From NCBI GenBank assembly GCA_030447245.1, contig JAUJPG010000014.1, forward strand, positions 1 through 62,009: a DNA stretch of 62,009 nucleotides, in the 5' to 3' direction. Positions 43,819 to 52,821 of the stretch are shown piece by piece. How positions within the stretch are numbered: position 1 is the stretch's first letter; every line of letters begins with the position of its first letter. A model generated the notes under the pieces. It was given only the letters and a program-made list of their open reading frames with translations. It made no database searches and was not told where the DNA came from. The position numbers were made by a program, and so were the translations under genes. This DNA is from Chloroflexota bacterium (GTDB taxonomy: Bacteria; Chloroflexota; UBA6077; JACCZL01).

Positions 43819-45597
43819 TCAGCGGGACAGGTCGCGCAGGATGTACAGCCCGGAGTTGTGGTCGCTAGCCAGGACCAGGTCGCCGCGGGCATAGACGCCC
43901 CAGACGAACGGCTGATTCGGACGCCCGGCGATGCCGCCGGTGGCAGAGTGGCCACTTGGTGGCACGAAGAAGCCGACCTCGCGGGGGTTTGTCGGGTCGG
44001 CGATGTCGAGCACCCGGATGCCGTCGCTGTACCACGCGGCGTACAGTCGGTCTCCCAGCACGACGGGGTGGTGGACGGTGTACCAGCCGTCGTCCGGTGG
44101 CCCCAGCCGCGGGTCAGGCCGGGTATTCGCCGTCGCGAACGTGCTGAGCGGGATCGGGTCGGATGGATTGGCGACGTCCCAGAACCGCAGGTAGCCCCAC
44201 TCGTCGTACCTCACCAGGTCGGCCGCCAACCGAGCCAGGACCTCGTGGCCCTGTTCGACCGCGCCCCTGATCGCCGCGGCGGCGTCGGCCCGGATCACGG
44301 CTGCCGAGATCGCAAGACCACTTGTGTCACCGTCAGGAGCGACCAGGCCCGCGTCGCGGTTGGCGATCAGCACGCCGACCGCGCCGGCCCGCTGCGCGCG
44401 CCGGACTTTGTCGACGAAGGTGCAGTCGCCCCGATCGACCAGCGCCACCTTACCGCTCGGCTCCGCCAGGTACGGGTCGTCGGCTGCGAGCGGAGGTGCG
44501 CCCTGAGTGCCGCTGCCGGCCGGGCACCCACGCCCGACGTAGGCGACCGACCCAACGAGTCCCTCGCCGGCTGGTGCGAGCGGCAGGAACGCGCCGTAGG
44601 CGGCGTCCAGCAGGTCCGCGCCCGGTACTCCGCTGACGGCGATGGCTTCGCCGCGCACGAACGTGTCCTCGTCGGCCTGGACGAGGACACGGCCACCTCC
44701 GGCAAGCGCCGTCGAATGGGCGTTGCCCTCGTCGCCTGCCTCGAAGCTGGTTCGGCCGAGCGCCCGCGGTGCCACGGGGTCCGAGATGTCCAGGATCACG
44801 ACCCCGGCGTCCCAGTACGAGACGTACGCCAGCCGCCCGTCCGCGCTAGGGCGCACGCTGTGAGCGTAGTTCTGCGAGTCACGCCCGAGCCCGCTTCGCG
44901 GCCCGATCCCGAGCTGACGATTCAGCCCCCAGCTCGACAGCTGAACTGGCGCGCGCGGGTCGGTGACGTCGACGATCCTCAGGTCGCCGAGTTCGGCCGG
45001 GTCGGTCGACTCCGAGAAAGGGACGGCAAGCAGTGCGAGTGTTCGATCGTCCTGCTGAACCAGCGAGAGCTCGTGGACGCCCGCCGCGGCCCGCCCGGTG
45101 TCGAAGAAGCTGAGCTCGGTCGGCTGCCGCGGGTCGGTCACGTCCCAGAGACTGAGGCCTCCGATACCCTCGTTCGAGCAGCGCTGGATGCCCGCGGCGA
45201 GCACGTCGCCCGAGAACCTCGGACCCTCGACGGCGACCACGGTGACGTCCTCGGCCGACGTGCCTCCCCTCTGGGCAACTGATCCGACGACCGTCGGCCT
45301 GCTCGGATCGGCGATGTCGACGACCTGCACCCCCAATCCTGGGCACAGTGGAGTCTCGCCGCCGCCACGGCGGCCCCAGCTCCCGACGTAGGCGAAGTTG
45401 CGATGGCCCCAGACCGCCGCGTTGAGGCCCCGTCCACCGAGGTCGGAATACCCGACCAGCTCCACGTTGCTGGCCGTAGCTTGACCAAGGGCCGACCGCG
45501 CCCTCACGGTGACGGCGAGCAGGCCCGTGCCGACGAGCAACGCGGCCGCTACGCGGACGACCCGGCCCGCCGTCTCCGAAGTGAGCGTTCCTGGCAT
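43819..45597 (-). CDS. Secreted LVIVD beta-propeller protein with PA domain insert
   Basis: The protein has 592 residues. A Sec-type signal precedes ALGQA (VVRVAAALLVGTGLLAVTVR near residue 12-31). Propeller repeats follow with the LVIVD pattern: GVQVVDIADPSRPTVVGSV, GLSLWDVTDPRQPTELSFF, DLRIVDVTDPRAPVQLSSWG, GVVILDISDPVAPRALGR, and later GIRVLDIADPTNPREVGFFV. Between the fourth and later repeats sits a PA-like segment (SGKVALVDRGDCTFVDKVRR, GAVGVLIANRD), as used for substrate gating in secreted proteases and receptors. There is no catalytic signature. It probably acts outside the membrane; its ligand is unknown. ATG 45597 places the signal correctly. Confidence 0.87.
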   Translation of the reverse strand: MPGTLTSETAGRVVRVAAALLVGTGLLAVTVRARSALGQATASNVELVGYSDLGGRGLNAAVWGHRNFAYVGSWGRRGGGETPLCPGLGVQVVDIADPSRPTVVGSVAQRGGTSAEDVTVVAVEGPRFSGDVLAAGIQRCSNEGIGGLSLWDVTDPRQPTELSFFDTGRAAAGVHELSLVQQDDRTLALLAVPFSESTDPAELGDLRIVDVTDPRAPVQLSSWGLNRQLGIGPRSGLGRDSQNYAHSVRPSADGRLAYVSYWDAGVVILDISDPVAPRALGRTSFEAGDEGNAHSTALAGGGRVLVQADEDTFVRGEAIAVSGVPGADLLDAAYGAFLPLAPAGEGLVGSVAYVGRGCPAGSGTQGAPPLAADDPYLAEPSGKVALVDRGDCTFVDKVRRAQRAGAVGVLIANRDAGLVAPDGDTSGLAISAAVIRADAAAAIRGAVEQGHEVLARLAADLVRYDEWGYLRFWDVANPSDPIPLSTFATANTRPDPRLGPPDDGWYTVHHPVVLGDRLYAAWYSDGIRVLDIADPTNPREVGFFVPPSGHSATGGIAGRPNQPFVWGVYARGDLVLASDHNSGLYILRDLSR

Positions 45598-45708
45598 TCT
45601 AAACGTCGCGACCCTGGCGCATTCTACCGGCGCCGCAGATCGGAGAACCATCGTTTCGCACTTTGCGCTCGGAACCGGTGCTGCTCGCTCGCTGGTGTGA
45701 GGCCTGCC

Positions 45709-45714
45709 TATACT
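45709..45714 (+). promoter_or_regulatory. Candidate -10 box for the YdcF gene
   Basis: TATACT lies 45 bp before GTG 45759, in the gap divergent from the LVIVD gene. CCGGAGG at 45747-45753 is the ribosome site. Confidence 0.45.
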
Positions 45715-45758
45715 CGTCGCGTGGGTCTGCTCGGAGGCGGCGATCTCCGGAGGCGATC

Positions 45759-46343
45759 GTGGCGCGGTGGCTCGCAGTGGCACTGATCTTCGCAACCGTC
45801 GTCGCCCTAACGCTAGTCGCGCCGGGGTTCTTGCTCGAAGGCCCGCAACGCCCGCTTGAGCGAAGCGATGCGATCATCGTGATTAGCGGTGACGAGGGGC
45901 TGGCCCGCTTCCGGGAAGGCTTGCGCCTGTATCGAGGAGGATGGGCACCGATCCTGATCCTCTCCGGCGCCGCGCTCGAAGGCTCCGACTCGAACGCCGC
46001 GGCAATGCAGCGCATGGCTATCGCCGAAGGACTGCCCGCCGACGCTATCCTTGCCGATCACCGCGGCGAGGATACCCTCGGCAACGCCGTCCAGACCCGC
46101 GCGCTGATGCAAGCCCACGGGCTCCGGAGCGCCATCCTGGTGACCTCGCCGTACCATCTGCGTCGGGCCGCCCTGACGTTCGACGGCGTCTATCGCGGGA
46201 GTGGCATCCAGATCATCGGGCGCGCGGCACCGGATGGCGACTGGCGCAAGACGTCCTGGTGGGCGCGCCCAGAGACTCGGACCCTGACGCTCCGCGAGCT
46301 AGAGAAGCTCGGCTACGTCGCACTCACCGGACGGTACAACTGA
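45759..46343 (+). CDS. YdcF/DUF218 family membrane-anchored protein
   Basis: The protein has 194 residues. The N-terminal span is VARWLAVALIFATVVALTLV. The DUF218 fold follows: RSDAIIVISGDEGLARFREG near residue 38, APILILSGAALEGSDSNAAA near 65, NAVQTRALMQAHGLRSAILV near 110, TSPYHLRRAALTFDGV near 130. The conserved GE-type and SPYHxxRA motifs are present. Relatives (YdcF, SanA, ElyC) affect envelope integrity and may bind nucleotides or lipid carriers. GTG 45759 is chosen because of the ribosome site and the span at the extreme N-terminus. It converges on the broken monooxygenase. Confidence 0.85.
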   Translation: MARWLAVALIFATVVALTLVAPGFLLEGPQRPLERSDAIIVISGDEGLARFREGLRLYRGGWAPILILSGAALEGSDSNAAAMQRMAIAEGLPADAILADHRGEDTLGNAVQTRALMQAHGLRSAILVTSPYHLRRAALTFDGVYRGSGIQIIGRAAPDGDWRKTSWWARPETRTLTLRELEKLGYVALTGRYN

Positions 46344-46385
46344 GCGCCGCGCCCCGTTGAGGCGAAGAACTCCTAACAGTATGAG

Positions 46386-47851
46386 CTACGCCGCAGTGGG
46401 TGCTCCGAACCAGGTGGTTATCGCGTCATGGAGCCCCACGGGGGTTCGGTCTCCCACCCAGGCCACGTATCCGTCGGGCCGAATCAACACGGCAGTGGGA
46501 GCAGTGACCGCGCCGAGTACCGGAAGCTCCCATGTACCCACGTATTTGGCGTCGACCAACTGAACCCGGATCCGCCCATGGAGTGATGTTGAGGCCGCCC
46601 GGGCTCATCGAGGTTGAGGAGCACCGGACGGGCATCGTGCAGCAGGGTGAATACCCGCAGCGGGCCGTCGGCGGTGACCAGGTCGAGTTCAGGCATACGG
46701 CGTCCGAGCAGCGGGTGTCCTCGCCGAGGTCATACTGAATGTCCAGACCGGACATCATCGCGGCCAATCGTCTGCGAGGCTCGTTCATGCTGAGGAGCTC
46801 AGAAATGGTATCGCGCAAGGCGTTGGTGCGGTCATCTGTGCGGAGAAGCGCGACTTGCGCCATCGTGTTGCGCAGCACGCGGGCAGCGACCGGGTGCCGC
46901 TCGGCATGGTAGGTATCCAGGAGGCTTTCTGGCGACGTCTTCTTGACCACCTGGGCCAGCTTCCACCCCAGATTCACCGCATCCTGCACGCCGATGTTGA
47001 GTCCCTGTCCGCCCGCCGGGTAATGCACGTGGCGCGGCGTCGCCGGGCCAGCAGCACCCGTCCCTGGCGGTAGGAAGCTGCCTGCCGAGCCATATCGGTG
47101 AATCTCGAGATCCAGGTGGGATTGTGGATCCCGTAATCGGTCCCGTACACGGCGATGAGCGCCTCGCTGAGATCGCGCAGGGTGGGTTCGCCGTCCCGGC
47201 CGAGGCGCTGTTCGGTCACGAGGACCCGCACCGCCCCCCATCCTCCAACCTGCTCAAGGAATGGATACCGAGGGCGTCGCGGCGTAAGCCCCATTCCGCT
47301 CCTCGGCCATCTCGACCTCGGCGATCAGGTTGCTGGTTGTCGATCCCACCCGGGGAACTCGATGCCGGCTGCTGTACGGATCAGACTGCGTCCTCCGTCG
47401 CACCCGACGAGATATTCCGCCCGCAGCGACTGGCCGTCGGACAGCTCGACATCGACGCCGGCGTCGTCCTGCCCGAAACCCGTCACTTCACGGCCCCGAT
47501 AGATCGGCACCGCCAGCTCGCCGACCCAGCCGGCCAGGATGCGCTCGATGTGGTTCTGCCAGAGCGCGAGCCCGTAGTTGTGCCGCGTGGGAAAGTCGCT
47601 GATGTCCAACGGAATCCAGGCGAACCCCGCGACCTGAGCCACCTGTCCCTGCGAGAGGAACCGATCGGCGATTCCACGCTGGTCGAGGATCTCGATGGTG
47701 CGGGAGTGCAGACCGCCTGCGCGCGAGCCGGCGAGGTCCTGGCTGGCGCGCTGCTCGACAATGGCAACGTCGACGCGCGCCAACGCCAACTCGCCCGCCA
47801 ACATCAGCCCGCCGGACCTCCTCCGGCGATCACCACCGCATGCTCGGTCAT
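46386..47851 (-). pseudogene. FAD-dependent aromatic monooxygenase (RIF/PCP hydroxylase type), multiply frameshifted
   Basis: ATG 47851 begins MTEHAVVIAGGGPAG, the FAD loop, and shifts frame at once. The next frame gives LMLAGELALARVDVAIVEQR, AGGLHSRTIEILDQRGIADR and EYLVGCDGGRSLIRTAAGIE, the DG motif that also binds NAD(P)H. Other frames then carry TDYGIHNPTWISRFTDMARQ, VLLAGDAAHVHYPAGGQGLN (the GD motif, split between frames), IGVQDAVNLGWKLA, and a thioredoxin-like C-terminus ending GAPTAA. This is the class A hydroxylase family that includes pentachlorophenol and rifampicin monooxygenases. At least five indels prevent translation. Real decay is plausible here because the neighbours are remnants too. 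Confidence 0.85.
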
Positions 47852-48027
47852 CGCCACACTCCGGCCGGCACCACGCCGGTCGCGACCAGCGCATCACATC
47901 CCTCGGCGGCCGCGCAGTCCGGCGGCGCGCACAGCCGCACCTGCGTGCGGAGTGCCCGCAACCGCACGGCGAGTCCCACCACCGGCTCGACGCCCCCGCG
48001 CGACCCATACGCCGACAACACACGCAT
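47848..48027 (-). pseudogene. Remnant of a macrolide-type (MGT/GT1) glycosyltransferase
   Basis: A 59-codon frame from ATG 48027 reads MRVLSAYGSRGGVEPVVGLA then VRLRALRTQVRLCAPPD. This is the N-terminus of the MGT family, which sugar-tags macrolides and similar antibiotics. It then jumps to GCDALVATGVVPAGVW and stops. In intact relatives I recall the second piece about 100 residues in, so roughly 50 internal residues and the whole C-terminal donor domain are deleted. The stop overlaps the ATG of the monooxygenase (ATGA), so the two were once an operon. Confidence 0.72.
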
Positions 48028-48165
48028 CTCGCGAGTCCCATTGCCGCGGACTCCGGCCTCGGCCGACGATTCTTACGGCACGACCAGGGTCTTGCCGCAA
48101 GCCCCCCAGTGCGCCCTATATTGAGAATGGAGAGAGGTAGGTCTCTCCTTTCCCTTGATCGTCTG

Positions 48166-48567
48166 CTATGGACGGATAATCACGGCACCCCGCTGGCGGT
48201 GACGCTGACCGGCGGCAACCGCAACGACGTCACCCAGTTCATACCCCTGCTTGACAAGGTGCCGCCGGTACGCGGCCGTGTCGGCAGGCCCCGCCGCCGA
48301 CCCGGCTGCCTGTACGCCGACCGCGGCTACGACCACGACAAGTACCGGCAACTCATCCGCGCCAAAGGCGTCAAGCACCACATCGGCCGACGCGGCGTCG
48401 AACACGGCTCTGGCCTAGGCAAACACCGCTACGTCGTCGAACGCACCATCGCGCTGCTGCACTGGTGCCGCCGCCTGCGCATCCGCTGGGAGATCCGCGA
48501 CGGCATCCACGAAGCCTTCCTCAGCCTTGCCGCCGCCCTCAGCTGCTGGCGACGACTCACCCGCTGA
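48166..48567 (+). pseudogene. C-terminal half of an IS5-type transposase
   Basis: DNHGTPLAVTLTGGNRNDVT is followed by LYADRGYDHDKYRQLIRAKG, RRGVEHGSGLGKHRYVVERT and LHWCRRLRIRWEIRDGIHEA. This is the second half of the DDE domain of IS5-group transposases common in actinobacteria, with the second Asp (ADRGYD) and final Glu (VERT). The N-terminal half and the first Asp are missing: the frame upstream of about 48160 has no transposase motifs. The left junction therefore lies near 48110-48165. The element cannot move by itself. I could not define inverted repeats. Confidence 0.82.
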
Positions 48568-48580
48568 TTCTGTAGGAGCT

Positions 48581-49639
48581 TTAGGGGGCAGCGTAGCCGG
48601 TCATCTCGACATACGCCTGGCCGGCTATCGGCTGGCCTCGGCGGGTACCGAAGACGTCGCTGGCGCCTTCCCAGTAGATCGTGTTGGTGCTCAAGCGAGT
48701 GTCCAGCTCCTGGTCTTCGAGCACCGGGCGGATCTCCAGGTCCAGCTCCTCGCCCGGGATGCTCGCCCGCCATCCCATCGGGTAGCGTGAGCCGGTCCGC
48801 GGGCTGGTCCACGCGCCGGTCGGGACGACGTCGAACTGCTCCTCGGCCAGGTGGCGGTACTGCCCATCCGGTGCCACGTAGGTCCCGTAGCGCAGCCGGG
48901 TGACCCCGTCGGCGTCGCGGATCAGATTCAGCATCACGTCGCTGCCGTCGGCAAGCTGGAGGCTGAACCAGTCCCAGCCGCCGCCCAGGACCAGGAAGTT
49001 GCCCCACTGCCGGTCGCACCAGGCCTGGCCGCGCACGTCGACCTGCTCGCCGTGATCGTCGAGGACGCCCGCCACGTCCATCCGCGTCCGTGAGTAGTAG
49101 TACGAATCGCCGGCCGGCCCGAAGCTGACCAGTCCGCCATCGTGGAGGACCGGTGGCCGGTCGGTGCTCAAGGCAAGCTTGATCCCGTAATCGTCCATCG
49201 ATGCCACGAGTTGGTCCTGGCCGAGCAAGCCCTTCATCTGCCAGCCGCCAACGTCCAGGGCGAACCCTTCAGGTGGTTGTGGCTGGGGTCCCTGACTGCC
49301 GCGCTCGGCGTAGCGGAAGCTGCCGCGTTGGCGGTCGGTGACCGCGAAGTGCGAGACGTACAGCGGTGGCAGACTACCCCGGAGTGCCTGGAACACCACG
49401 AGCTCGAAGCCCCATCGGCGCCCGTCCGCCGCCTCGAGATGGCCGGTGTAATACCACCACTCCGTGAGGTCCCCGTGCGGCGCCTCATCCCGTGGCAGCG
49501 TGACCGGCGGATACGGCGGTCGCGACTCGGGCGGAGCCGGTGGCAGTCCTGGCACCTCTCGCCGGACCGAGCAGGCGCCGAGCAACAGGATCACGGCCAG
49601 CAATCTGCTCAGCGATACCGATCGCGCCGATAGGCTCAC
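48581..49639 (-). CDS. CrtC/AttH-like lipocalin-fold lipoprotein
   Basis: The protein has 352 residues. LLAVILLLGACSVRREVPG near the start is a lipoprotein signal with the lipobox Cys. The body has HGDLTEWWYYTGHLEAADGR (the WW-Y hallmark near residue 55), FELVVFQALRG, YVSHFAVTDRQRGSFRYAER and GQAWCDRQWGNFLVLGGGWD near 205. GQAYVEMTGYAAP ends it. These are features of the family of carotenoid 1,2-hydratase (CrtC) and AttH-like proteins. No carotenoid genes are nearby, so the hydratase role is doubtful; binding or modifying a lipid is likelier. GTG 49639 overlaps the MMPL stop (GTGA), so the two genes are coupled. Confidence 0.85.
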   Translation of the reverse strand: MSLSARSVSLSRLLAVILLLGACSVRREVPGLPPAPPESRPPYPPVTLPRDEAPHGDLTEWWYYTGHLEAADGRRWGFELVVFQALRGSLPPLYVSHFAVTDRQRGSFRYAERGSQGPQPQPPEGFALDVGGWQMKGLLGQDQLVASMDDYGIKLALSTDRPPVLHDGGLVSFGPAGDSYYYSRTRMDVAGVLDDHGEQVDVRGQAWCDRQWGNFLVLGGGWDWFSLQLADGSDVMLNLIRDADGVTRLRYGTYVAPDGQYRHLAEEQFDVVPTGAWTSPRTGSRYPMGWRASIPGEELDLEIRPVLEDQELDTRLSTNTIYWEGASDVFGTRRGQPIAGQAYVEMTGYAAP

Positions 49640-51867
49640 AGGGCGCCCCCCAGGCGCGCCGGCAGCAGTCGCAGGACGGCGCGAGGCGCCCACCAGTTCC
49701 ATTCGCCCAGGAGCTGCATCGAGGCCGGCACGAGCAAGCCCCGCACGACCGTCGCGTCGAGCAGGACGGCAATTGCCGTTCCAAGGCCGAGCGCCTTGAT
49801 GATGATCACGTCGGCGGCAACGAAGCTGCTACTGACCAGCACGACGATCGCGGCCGCGCTGGTGATGAGCCGGCCGCTCTGCTCCAGCCCAGCCGCCACG
49901 CTGGCCGTGTTGTCCAGCCCACTGTCGTGCGCCTCCTTGATCCGTGACAGCAGGAACACCTCGTAGTCCATCGAGAGGCCGAAGAGGACACAGAACATCA
50001 CGATCGGCAGTGACGCCTCGATGAACCCCAGTGGCTGGAACCCGAGCAGGCTCGCGAATGCCCCCTCCTGGAAGACGACGACGAGCGCTCCGTAGCTGGC
50101 CAGGATGCTGAGCGTGTTCATCAACAGCGCCTTGAGCGGCAGCACGACCGAGCGGAACAGGATCAGCAGAACGAGATAGGTCGTGAACAGGATGAACACC
50201 AGGGCGCGCGGGAAGTCCTCGTACAGGCGATCGGCGTAGTCGATCACACTGGCCGTCCCACCGCCGACCAGGTAACTCATCCCCCCGCCCAGCGGCGTGT
50301 TGCGGATTGCGCGGACCAGGTCCTTCGAGGCGTCGGTGGTCTGGCCGTGGCGGCCGACGATGCGGATCAGCGTGAAGCGCTCCCGCGTGAGCTCGCCGAA
50401 GACCGCCCGCGCGAACGGATCGACGCCGCCGCGCGGGTCGGCGTAGATCAAGAGGTGCTGCTCGCGGCTGATTCGCGGATCGAGGCTGACGATGCTGTCG
50501 ACGCGCTCGACTCGCGGGTCGGCGCGGATGCGGGCGACGAAATCGTACAGGGTGGCGAGCCGTTCCTGGCTGAGGAGCGAGTCGGGGCTGGTCACCGCGA
50601 TCAGGATTGGCGCGATCTCGCCCTCGCCAAACGCGGTGCGGAGTTGATCGAACCCCTGGCGTGACTGGACGTCCGGCGGGAGGATCGACGCATCCGGCGC
50701 GCCGAACTCGACTCGCAGGAATGGCAGCCCCAGCAGAACCAGGACGGCGAGCACGCCAAAGAAGACCAGCCCGGCGCGGCGCATGACGCGCTCTGCGACC
50801 GCGTGCCAGAGGCCTGGCCTGGGGGGCCTGATTGGCAGCACCCGGAACGCGTCGATCCGCGGTCCCAGAATCGCCAGAATGGCCGGGAGCAACGTCGTCG
50901 CGGCGGCCACCGAGAGCCCGACGACGATCGAGCCGGCGATCCCGAGCGAGCGGAGCGCCGCGAATTCGAAGCTGATCAGGCCGAGCAGGCCAATAAACAC
51001 GGTGATCCCGGAGAACACGACAGCCTTGCCGGCCGTCGCCATGGCAACCCCGAGCGCCGCCTCCGGCTCGCGCCGTGGGAGCTCTTCGCGGAAGCGGCTG
51101 ACCAGGAAGAGCGAATAATCTATCCCGAGCCCCAGGCCCAGCATGCTCACCAGGTTCAGCGCGAACACGGAGATCTCGGTGACCTGCGCGAGCAGCACCA
51201 CGATGCCGAGCGTCACCGCGACCGCCGTACCCCCCACGATCGCCGGGACCGCGGCCGCGACCAGCGAGCCGAACACCAGCAGCAGCGCCAGGCCGGCGAA
51301 TGGGAACGAGATGATCTCGGCGCGCCGCAGGTCGCGCTCGGTGACTTCCAGAATGTCGTTGTAGAAGATCGGTGCGCCCGTCACGGTCATGTCGAGCCCA
51401 CTCGGGCGCAGGGAACGCTGGAAAAGCGGCAGGATGTCCCGGAACTGCTCGGGCAGCGATTTCAGCGCGACGACCGCGTAGGCGGTCCGACCATCCGGCG
51501 CCACCTGCCGCGGGTTGTCGGCCGGCGTGGTCACTCGTGCCACAAGCTCCAGGTTGCGGATCTCTCGCAGCGATGCTTCGATGCCGGATTGGAATGCCGG
51601 GTCCGCCGCCACGAGCGTTGGGCTCGAGTAGATCACCAGCAGGCTGGCCGGATTCTCGCCGAGCGCCTGCTGGATCACCCCAACCGCCCGCTGCGACTCC
51701 AGGCTCCGGCTGGCGAAGCCGCCGGGCGCGAGCGCCTCGGTGACTCGCGGCACAAGCGGCAACGCGAAGGCCAGGACCGCGACCCAGACTGCCAACACCG
51801 CCCAACGCCCGCGATGGATCATCGTTCCGAAGGCGTGGAAGCCGTCGCGGTTGGAGGTCTCGATCAC
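49636..51867 (-). CDS. MMPL/RND-family lipid exporter
   Basis: The protein has 743 residues with 12 spans in two halves and two large outer loops, as in mycobacterial MMPL and SecDF-like RND proteins. GRWAVLAVWVAVLAFALPLV is span 1. LGLGLGIDYSLFLVSRFREE and FGLSMDYEVFLLSRIKEAHD are the paired GxxxDY motifs whose Asp and Tyr carry protons. ASVAAGLEQSGRLITSAAAI is the matching second-half segment. MMPL proteins export lipids, glycolipids and siderophores. The start is GTG 51867, close before span 1. It is coupled to the CrtC-like lipoprotein downstream, which could be its cargo carrier (inference), and diverges from rnhA. Confidence 0.9.
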   Translation of the reverse strand: MIETSNRDGFHAFGTMIHRGRWAVLAVWVAVLAFALPLVPRVTEALAPGGFASRSLESQRAVGVIQQALGENPASLLVIYSSPTLVAADPAFQSGIEASLREIRNLELVARVTTPADNPRQVAPDGRTAYAVVALKSLPEQFRDILPLFQRSLRPSGLDMTVTGAPIFYNDILEVTERDLRRAEIISFPFAGLALLLVFGSLVAAAVPAIVGGTAVAVTLGIVVLLAQVTEISVFALNLVSMLGLGLGIDYSLFLVSRFREELPRREPEAALGVAMATAGKAVVFSGITVFIGLLGLISFEFAALRSLGIAGSIVVGLSVAAATTLLPAILAILGPRIDAFRVLPIRPPRPGLWHAVAERVMRRAGLVFFGVLAVLVLLGLPFLRVEFGAPDASILPPDVQSRQGFDQLRTAFGEGEIAPILIAVTSPDSLLSQERLATLYDFVARIRADPRVERVDSIVSLDPRISREQHLLIYADPRGGVDPFARAVFGELTRERFTLIRIVGRHGQTTDASKDLVRAIRNTPLGGGMSYLVGGGTASVIDYADRLYEDFPRALVFILFTTYLVLLILFRSVVLPLKALLMNTLSILASYGALVVVFQEGAFASLLGFQPLGFIEASLPIVMFCVLFGLSMDYEVFLLSRIKEAHDSGLDNTASVAAGLEQSGRLITSAAAIVVLVSSSFVAADVIIIKALGLGTAIAVLLDATVVRGLLVPASMQLLGEWNWWAPRAVLRLLPARLGGAL

Positions 51868-52013
51868 GGGCCCACGCTGGGTGTTTGGGAACGTGTCGGG
51901 GCGCGCCGGTCATGCGGCGCGGCAAGAGGCGAGCGGAGAATGCCCACACCTTTATCCTAGGCAATGGTTTCGAGGGGCGGCACCCATTCGCGACGCTCAG
52001 CATGCCAGCCGCC

Positions 52014-52019
52014 TATACT
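52014..52019 (+). promoter_or_regulatory. Candidate -10 box for rnhA-galK
   Basis: TATACT lies 13 bp before ATG 52032, so the leader would be only about 5-7 nt and the message nearly leaderless. No Shine-Dalgarno is visible. Confidence 0.5.
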
Positions 52020-52031
52020 GCGCCCCGCACC

Positions 52032-52808
52032 ATGGTCGACCCGGCCGCGCCTGAGCTACCCACGATCGCGTACACCGATGGCTCCTGCATCGGGAATCCC
52101 GGTCCTGGCGGCTGGGGAGTTCACGTCGAGGCGGGAAACGGGCGGGTGTTGGAGCTCGGAGGCGGCGAGCTGGACACGACCAACAATCGGATGGAGCTGC
52201 GCGCCGCCATTGAGGCGCTGCGAGCCACCGCCGGCTGCCCCGCGGTCGCGATCATCACCGACAGCTCCTACGTCCGGAACGGGATCACGCGCTGGCTGAT
52301 GGGCTGGAAGCGGGACGGTTGGCAAACGAAAGCGGGCAAGCCAGTCAGCAATCGCGAGCTGTGGATCGAGCTGGACGCCCTGGCGAGGCCCGAGGTGATC
52401 TGGCAATGGACCAGGGCGCACGTCGGTACGCCCGGCAACGAGCGGTGCGACGCGATCGCTCGGTCCTTCGCAGTCGGCATACGCCGGCTCGACCCGGGCG
52501 GTCACCCCACGCTGTCAGCAGCTTCGGGTGAGCCGAGCTCCAGCTTGGCGCGCCGGCCGCGGGCGCAGCCGACTGGCACACGCTATCTCAGTCTGGTGGA
52601 CGGTGTCGTGGCGCAACATGCGACCTGGAGCGATTGCGAGCAGCGGGTCCATGGTGTGCGCGGCGCGCGCTACCGCAAGGTGAACGGTGACGACGAGGCG
52701 CGCGCGCTCCTCAAGGCCTGGGGACTCTCGCCAGAGCTCCGTGTCCAGGACTACCGCGCTGCTGAGGGCGAGCTATCTGGCCACGGCGAGCTCCAGGTCG
52801 AGGGATGA
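52032..52808 (+). CDS. rnhA: Ribonuclease HI with C-terminal viroplasmin-like domain
   Basis: The protein has 258 residues. The catalytic core is IAYTDGSCIGNPGPGGWG (first Asp), NNRMELRAAIEAL (Glu), IITDSSYVRNGITRWL (second Asp), and RAHVGTPGNERCDAIARS (His and final Asp). It cuts RNA in RNA-DNA hybrids. After a ~45-residue linker a second domain reads TGTRYLSLVDGVVAQHATWS then DCEQRVHGVRGARYRKVN. This is the pattern of the hybrid-binding Cauli_VI/RNase H1 N-terminal domain, here placed after the catalytic domain rather than before. ATG 52032 follows the -10 box closely. It is followed by galK 13 bp later. Confidence 0.9.
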   Translation: MVDPAAPELPTIAYTDGSCIGNPGPGGWGVHVEAGNGRVLELGGGELDTTNNRMELRAAIEALRATAGCPAVAIITDSSYVRNGITRWLMGWKRDGWQTKAGKPVSNRELWIELDALARPEVIWQWTRAHVGTPGNERCDAIARSFAVGIRRLDPGGHPTLSAASGEPSSSLARRPRAQPTGTRYLSLVDGVVAQHATWSDCEQRVHGVRGARYRKVNGDDEARALLKAWGLSPELRVQDYRAAEGELSGHGELQVEG

Positions 52809-52821
52809 CCAGACGTCCGTG

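Noticed and set aside
43081..45282. 733-codon plus-strand frame spanning the DHA2 and LVIVD genes
   Set aside because: It crosses two real minus-strand genes and the gap between them, is Arg/Gln/Asp-rich, and has no recognisable domain. Long antisense frames are common at this G+C.
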